DNA from: CAZYJR01 sp964647905
Lineage (GTDB): Bacteria > Desulfobacterota > DSM-4660 > Desulfatiglandales > HGW-15
Assembly (NCBI GenBank): GCA_964647905.1
Contig: CAZYJR010000021.1
Location: forward strand, 1 to 64,000
Length of the DNA stretch: 64,000 bases
Direction: 5' to 3'
Each line of letters starts with the position of its first letter. Positions within the stretch are counted from its first letter, which is position 1. A model generated the notes under the pieces. That model searched no databases and was not told the DNA's origin. It saw nothing but the letters and a program-made list of their open reading frames with translations. Shown in pieces: positions 59,594-64,000 of this stretch. Both the position numbers and the translations under genes were made by a program.

Positions 59594-60517
59594 CTACGTG
59601 TAAATCGGGGTGACCCACCCTGAGTACTTCTCATCCGTTCCTCTGACAATGGAGAAATACAGCTCTTGTATGCGTTTGGTGATCGGCCCGGGCTTGCCAT
59701 TTCCAATCTGGATACCGTCCAAAGAAGTAACGGGCACGATCTCGACACGAGTACCACAAAAAAATACTTCCTCACAAATGTAGAGCTCAGTCCGATCGAT
59801 ATCACGCTCTTCAACTTGTAAACCCAATTCATCTCGAAACAGTTGAATTAATGTAAGTCTCGTAATACTTTCGAGTATATCACTGGTAACAGAAGGGGTA
59901 ATCACAACACCTTTCTTAATAGCAAAGACACAGTATCCTGGACCCTCAGATACTTTACCATTTTGATTGAGCATCAATGTCGCTTCGTATCCATCTGCCA
60001 TCGCTTCGAGAACAGCGAGCCGACTGTTTTGATAATTCGATCCAACCTTAATCCTGGGAGAAATTGAGTTATCTGATATCCTTCTCCATGAACTGATATT
60101 ACAGGATACGCCATTTTCAATGTCCATAGCCCTACCTATGGGAAAGATTGCTATAAACATGTTCGAAGGTTCCGTATCATACCACCGGCCGATTCCATCC
60201 AAGTAAACCCGAATATCAAAGTGAATATCTTGCCTCGCTTCATTTCCCACAATGGCCTCTTTCACATACTCTCCGTAGCGATCCGGCTCGAAAGGCAGCG
60301 ACATTCGCATCATTTTGACCGATTCTCCGAGCCTGTCAAAATGCTCCTGCTGCCGAAAGCAATACATCTGCTGATGCTCAGGGTTCCAGTAGCCACGCAA
60401 TCCTTCAAACACATTGGTCCCCCAAAACACAGTCGGAGTCAATATATGTACTTTCGCCTCTTCCATGGGGATCAATTTGCCACCTTGCCATAAAAACTTG
60501 ATCTCATTTTCAGCCAT
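59594..60517 (-). CDS. Class IV aminotransferase (IlvE/D-amino-acid type)
   Basis: This 307-aa fold-type-IV PLP enzyme has the N-terminal block FWGTNVFEGLRGYWNPEHQQ (about 31-50), PLP Lys in SPRIKVGSNYQNSRLAVLEA (about 156-175), SEGPGYCVFAIKKG (about 193-206) in place of the usual SExxxxNxF, and EVFFCGTRVEIVPVTSLDG near the C-terminus. It differs clearly from ilvE at 36949 and is AT-rich. With the reductase and M24 genes upstream, it likely transaminates an imported or derived amino acid. AAAAGGAG precedes the ATG. Confidence 0.83.
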   Translation of the reverse strand: MAENEIKFLWQGGKLIPMEEAKVHILTPTVFWGTNVFEGLRGYWNPEHQQMYCFRQQEHFDRLGESVKMMRMSLPFEPDRYGEYVKEAIVGNEARQDIHFDIRVYLDGIGRWYDTEPSNMFIAIFPIGRAMDIENGVSCNISSWRRISDNSISPRIKVGSNYQNSRLAVLEAMADGYEATLMLNQNGKVSEGPGYCVFAIKKGVVITPSVTSDILESITRLTLIQLFRDELGLQVEERDIDRTELYICEEVFFCGTRVEIVPVTSLDGIQIGNGKPGPITKRIQELYFSIVRGTDEKYSGWVTPIYT

Positions 60518-60568
60518 GATAAACTCCTTTTAATAAACAAATACTCTGCAGTTAAGGATTCGAATATA

Positions 60569-61510
60569 TTAAGAATTCGTCAACCTTTGGTCATATGTAT
60601 TCTGTAGCACCTTTACAATATTTTGAATCGTTTCATTTACTGGTACATCTAACCCATATTTTTTGGCCTTTACAACAACAGCACCATTTAACGAGTCAAT
60701 TTCTGTTTGACTCTTATTTAGCATATCCATTTGGAATGATGTTTGATGCCTAGGAGCTTCATGACCCAACTTGATGACATATTCAATAGATTCATTTGTA
60801 TCGATATCAATATTTTCATGACGAGCAACATGACATATTTCTCCTACAAGAGCACGAATGAGCTTTACAGCGGCCGGCTGATCGACTAAATCGCCGCAGG
60901 TTAGTTGTGTTATCGCGGTTAAAACGGAAAACCCAGCATTCAAGCAAACTTTTTTCCATATTCTGGACTCGACATCGGGTGACAACTGAATCTCCAGGCC
61001 TGACTCGTTCATTTTTCGAATGATGTTCTTCAGCCTTTCATCAGGCTGCCCTAGACGAGGCCAGACATGGGTCTCAGCTTGACTGCCAAAGGTCATTTCA
61101 ATTTCACCCGGATTCCTTGTCACTGCCCCAAGCGTTGTGAATCCGAACACAATGTGTGCAGGGTCTACATACTTTTCTAAAATATCAACATTTCCTATTC
61201 CATTTTGGACAGTCATTACATATGTTTGTTTTCCTATCATCGACAAACTGTTTTTGATTGCCGATTCTGTGTCTTTGAATTTTGTTGATATTATAACAAG
61301 ATCACAGATGCCGACATGCTTTGACCTTGTTGATGCGTTACAATGAACGATATGCTGTGCCCCATTCTCAATAATCTTCAGGCCTTTTGTTACGATTTCA
61401 TTGATGTGTTCGAGCCACACATCGATGAGCCAAACCTCATTCGAGCCTCGCGCAAGGCAAGATCCAAGAAGACTACCCATCGCACCGGCGCCGACAACTC
61501 CAATTTTCAT
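60569..61510 (-). CDS. Ketopantoate-reductase-family (ApbA/PanE) oxidoreductase
   Basis: This 313-aa NAD(P)H-dependent enzyme has the Rossmann motif MKIGVVGAGAMGSLLGSCLA (residues 1-20), VQNGIGNVDIL with GFTTLGAV (about 100-125), and the catalytic Lys/Asn/Glu-type positions in ESRIWKKVCLNAGFSVLTAI (about 182-201) and the C-terminal HQTSFQMDMLNKSQTEIDSL segment. PanE reduces 2-oxopantoate, but many paralogs reduce other 2-oxoacids. Position between an aminotransferase and an M24 protein suggests reduction of the oxoacid made by transamination. Start chosen by GAGGAAGAA upstream. Markedly AT-rich. Confidence 0.82.
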   Translation of the reverse strand: MKIGVVGAGAMGSLLGSCLARGSNEVWLIDVWLEHINEIVTKGLKIIENGAQHIVHCNASTRSKHVGICDLVIISTKFKDTESAIKNSLSMIGKQTYVMTVQNGIGNVDILEKYVDPAHIVFGFTTLGAVTRNPGEIEMTFGSQAETHVWPRLGQPDERLKNIIRKMNESGLEIQLSPDVESRIWKKVCLNAGFSVLTAITQLTCGDLVDQPAAVKLIRALVGEICHVARHENIDIDTNESIEYVIKLGHEAPRHQTSFQMDMLNKSQTEIDSLNGAVVVKAKKYGLDVPVNETIQNIVKVLQNTYDQRLTNS

Positions 61511-61532
61511 TTCTTCCTCACTAATCTGCAAC

Positions 61533-62726
61533 CTAGATGGTGAATATTTCTTGAGGAGTATCGTGCAAACACTCGAGCCGCCCGTCCTCTTTTACTCGAT
61601 AGTTTTCACATACGAAGGCGAAAGCTTTGTCGGATACTACGGAAGGATGAACCGAAATATTCATATCGGCTGCAATCTCCATCGTCTCATAAGGATCGAG
61701 TGAAGGCCTCTCGACAAGATCATATCCTTGCCCATGCGCGTAGATCCTGTTCTCTTCGGGGTAGCCGACGCTTCGAAGGAACTCGTTGTTGGCATCCCAA
61801 ATATCTCTTGGTTCGGCGCCGGGTTTCAGCATGTCCAGGGAGACTTTTTGAGCCTGCTTCGCCAACTCGAACTGCTTCTCCAGAGCTTCGGGAATATCCC
61901 CGAGACAGACGATCCTGGCTACATGCCCATAGAACCCGCTAGGGCCATTGGACTCAATGAGAAGTGTAAACACATCACCTTCTTGAATGATTCGGTTTCC
62001 AAAGTGCTCGTAAAACATCACACCCGTTGAACCCGCAGGGGCGGAACCAACCATGACCAGCTGTTGCTCACTTCCCATGTCCATACATTTCTGCCGGATA
62101 TCAGCGTAGACTTGATAATCTCGTTTTCCTGGTTCAATTCTGGTGAGAGCGTATTCAAAGGCCTTGTCTTGCATGGAGCATGTTTCCTTAATGTAAGAAA
62201 ACTCTTCCTCACTCTTAATTACTTTGATCGAGTCAACCAAATCCGTTGCGTCTACAAAGGTCGCTCCCGGCAGCCGTTCACGAACATACTTGTAGAACGC
62301 AGCGGAGATGAAGCCCATTCCCACAAGGCCGATCTTACAAGATGGATAAGGGGAGAGTTCCTCAACGGTTTTTTCCGCATCAAACGTTGCGGAGTACGAG
62401 AGGGACGGGATGATGGGTACACTGATGCGTTTGCGAACCCCGCGTAGAGACCAAGCCGGCGGATAGGGTTCCGCCGGAGATTGCGGACCGCTCCAAATGG
62501 TCGTCATCTGGTCTTCCTTGGGAAAGATGACGGTCACCGGATAGTTGTGCAGCGCCGGCATATCCGTGAACCACTTTACGTTGCCCCCGAGATAGTCCGT
62601 CGAATTCTGAATGACCAGGAAATCTAGATCTTGCTCTCGCATGGAGCGACGCACAGCCGCCCATCGACGTTCGAGTTCTGCATCGGAAATAATCCTTGGA
62701 ATTCTGATTTCCGCTTCGCTCTTCAT
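61533..62726 (-). CDS. M24 pita-bread-fold protein with missing metal ligands
   Basis: This 397-aa creatinase/aminopeptidase-P-like protein has an N-terminal creatinase-N domain (about 15-160, RRSMREQDLDFLVIQNSTDY) and an M24 domain (about 165-385). The usual five ligands Asp-Asp-His-Glu-Glu are not complete: the first Asp region reads LLIESNG, the second GHVARIV, the His is kept in AHGQGYDLVERP, the first Glu region reads ISVHPSVV, and the last Glu is kept in VCENYRV. Creatinase is a metal-free precedent, so a hydrolase of a guanidino- or amide-like substrate is possible. AAGGAG precedes the ATG. Confidence 0.8.
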   Translation of the reverse strand: MKSEAEIRIPRIISDAELERRWAAVRRSMREQDLDFLVIQNSTDYLGGNVKWFTDMPALHNYPVTVIFPKEDQMTTIWSGPQSPAEPYPPAWSLRGVRKRISVPIIPSLSYSATFDAEKTVEELSPYPSCKIGLVGMGFISAAFYKYVRERLPGATFVDATDLVDSIKVIKSEEEFSYIKETCSMQDKAFEYALTRIEPGKRDYQVYADIRQKCMDMGSEQQLVMVGSAPAGSTGVMFYEHFGNRIIQEGDVFTLLIESNGPSGFYGHVARIVCLGDIPEALEKQFELAKQAQKVSLDMLKPGAEPRDIWDANNEFLRSVGYPEENRIYAHGQGYDLVERPSLDPYETMEIAADMNISVHPSVVSDKAFAFVCENYRVKEDGRLECLHDTPQEIFTI

Positions 62727-62818
62727 TGGACTTTCTCCTTGAGGTAAGTTGGCGAAGAATGACTTATCACTCTATTCCAATTGCACGACTTTTATAGAAT
62801 TTGATCTTTATAAAAGTT

Positions 62819-64000
62819 TTATGTGGCATTCGCATACACCTCGGTAGCTGCTCGAATGGCGCTCCCGGGGGAAAGCTTGAACCCTTCGGAACCCAGGGTG
62901 GCCTCAAGGGCGGAGAGAAAAAGGATCACATTCTTCCTGCTTGAGGAATGTCCCATCAGTCCCACACGCCATATCTTTCCTGCCAGCGGACCCAGCCCTC
63001 CCCCGATCTCAATGCCATAGTGATGGAGCAACGCCTTTCTCACCTTCACATCGTCGATCCCCTCCGGGATGGCGATCGCATTCAGCATCGGCAGCCGTTC
63101 CGCTTCAGGCACGTACATGGAAAGCCCCATGGCCTCCACGCCGGCCACAAGGGCCTCGTGGTTCAACCGGTGGCGCTTGAATCGTGCTTCCAGACCTTCT
63201 TCTTGGATCAATTGCAAGGCTTCGTGTAACGCGAAAATCATATTGACCGGAGCTGTGTGATGATAGGTCCTGTCATCACCCCAGTAGTTCTTGACCAAAT
63301 TCATGTCAAAGTACCAACTGGGGACCTCCGTCTTTCGATAGTTCAGAACGTCCATAGCCCTGTCTGAAAATGAAACCGGGGAAAGGCCGGGCGGACATGA
63401 AAGACACTTTTGAGTCCCGCTGTAGACGATATCGATTCCATGATCATCCACCTTGACCTCAATACCCCCCAGTGAAGTCACGGTGTCCACGAGAAACAGA
63501 GCTCCGCAGTCCTTTGCTACGGAAGAGAGCTCGCTGAGACGCTGGCACGCCCCTGTCGAGGTCTCCGCATGAACGACGGCAAGGATTTTGGGGGTCTTAC
63601 CCTTCAATGCTTCCCTGACCTTGTTTGGATCAACGGCTCTTCCCCAGTCCTCTTCCACCATCGTCAGCTTGCCCTGAGCTTTTCTTACCAACTCGCACAT
63701 GCGCGACCCGAAAACCCCATTGACGCAGACAGCCACTTCGTCACCCGGGTCAACGAAGTTCACGAAGCACGTCTCCATACCCGCGCTCCCGGTACCGGAA
63801 ACCGGAATTGTGAGTGAATTTGCGGTTTGGAACACATACCTCAAGAGATCTTGGGTGTCGTCCATAATGGAAAGGAAAAACGGATCGAGATGCCCGATAC
63901 ATGGTCGGGCCATGGCGGCGAGCACACGAGGGTCGATATCACTGGGACCGGGTCCCATGAGTGTACGATTGACGGCAACAGGATCCTGAATCACTTCAAC
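62819..64000 (-). CDS. Class V aminotransferase (alanine-glyoxylate/serine-pyruvate type), 5' end at window edge
   Basis: At least 391 aa are in the window. The PLP lysine lies in YSGTQKCLSCPPGLSPVS, with MGPGPSDIDPRVL near the N-terminus, VSGTGSAGMETCFVN (about 64-78), HAETSTGACQ and LVDTVTSLGG. This fits AGXT/SPT/PhnW-like enzymes that use alanine, serine or a 2-aminoethyl compound with glyoxylate or pyruvate. A GTG at 63994 is a possible start, but the frame is open to the window edge, so the true start may lie outside. It is the first visible gene of the amino-acid operon. Confidence 0.85.
   Translation of the reverse strand, partial: VEVIQDPVAVNRTLMGPGPSDIDPRVLAAMARPCIGHLDPFFLSIMDDTQDLLRYVFQTANSLTIPVSGTGSAGMETCFVNFVDPGDEVAVCVNGVFGSRMCELVRKAQGKLTMVEEDWGRAVDPNKVREALKGKTPKILAVVHAETSTGACQRLSELSSVAKDCGALFLVDTVTSLGGIEVKVDDHGIDIVYSGTQKCLSCPPGLSPVSFSDRAMDVLNYRKTEVPSWYFDMNLVKNYWGDDRTYHHTAPVNMIFALHEALQLIQEEGLEARFKRHRLNHEALVAGVEAMGLSMYVPEAERLPMLNAIAIPEGIDDVKVRKALLHHYGIEIGGGLGPLAGKIWRVGLMGHSSSRKNVILFLSALEATLGSEGFKLSPGSAIRAATEVYANAT

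Noticed and set aside
1..64000. tRNA, rRNA, CRISPR arrays, intact insertion sequences
   Set aside because: Intergenic regions were read for cloverleaf-like sequence, regular direct repeats and transposase motifs; nothing convincing was found. A covariance-model search could still find a missed small RNA.

Overview
The window looks like a chromosomal segment from an anaerobic deltaproteobacterium (Desulfobacterota), probably a sulfate reducer or a syntroph related to one. The reasons are a complete transmembrane redox (Tmc) complex with a tetraheme cytochrome c3, HdrA/Qmo-like and HdrD-like iron-sulfur proteins, apparent selenocysteine codons in two HdrD-like genes, TRAP transport and an ApgM-type enzyme beside homoserine dehydrogenase. 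Assignment below phylum level is inference. No rRNA, tRNA, CRISPR array or intact insertion sequence was seen.

Layout. 1-3,800 is an accessory end: a frameshifted RelE/ParE-type toxin-antitoxin pair, a HicB-HTH orphan, a metallophosphoesterase and a very GC-rich hipBA pair. 3,800-17,260 is mostly minus-strand housekeeping: an ArsA/Get3-like ATPase with a small partner, adk with a nitroreductase, a homoserine block (ApgM-like kinase candidate and hom), an alanine-type aminotransferase, carB with a PurF-like protein lacking the glutaminase nucleophile, and pcm with a MEMO protein. 17,429-21,303 encodes a heterodimeric ABC exporter. 21,374-26,785 is a GntR - TRAP (DctPQM) - acyl-CoA synthetase operon that resembles rhizobial malonate loci. 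A receiver protein follows and ends in a 20-bp perfect hairpin shared with the convergent electron-transfer block.

27,357-36,900 is the most notable region. On the minus strand run tmcD-tmcC-tmcB-tmcA and then an HdrD-like gene. On the plus strand, divergent from tmcD, run a QmoA/HdrA-like flavoprotein, a HdrA-MvhD-like iron-sulfur protein and a second HdrD-like gene. Both HdrD-like genes are interrupted by one in-frame UGA at the position where the TmcB paralog has the Cys of Glu-Cys-Gly-His, and each UGA is followed at about 22-24 nt by a hairpin like a bacterial SECIS. I read them as two selenoproteins. The genes together look like a cytoplasmic thiol/flavin/iron-sulfur relay coupled through TmcC to periplasmic cytochrome c3.

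36,949-42,900 carries ilvE, mtnA, a PIN/UPF0175 toxin-antitoxin pair, tilS, a GT9 glycosyltransferase and cutA. 43,124-47,911 holds a porin with a clear promoter and terminator, a TolB/FlgO-like VCBS-repeat protein and an asparagine-synthetase-like enzyme without Cys1. An MNT/HepT pair follows. 49,009-54,721 is a signalling block: a receiver protein, a V4R-PAS histidine kinase, an NtrC-type regulator and a divergent universal-stress/receiver fusion. Three receivers in the window share a Trp-rich C-terminal tail. 54,930-64,000 is a minus-strand operon, visibly more AT-rich in parts, for uptake and metabolism of an unidentified amino-acid-like compound: class V aminotransferase, M24-fold protein without most metal ligands, ApbA-type reductase, class IV aminotransferase, polar amino-acid ABC transporter and threonine-synthase-like enzyme.
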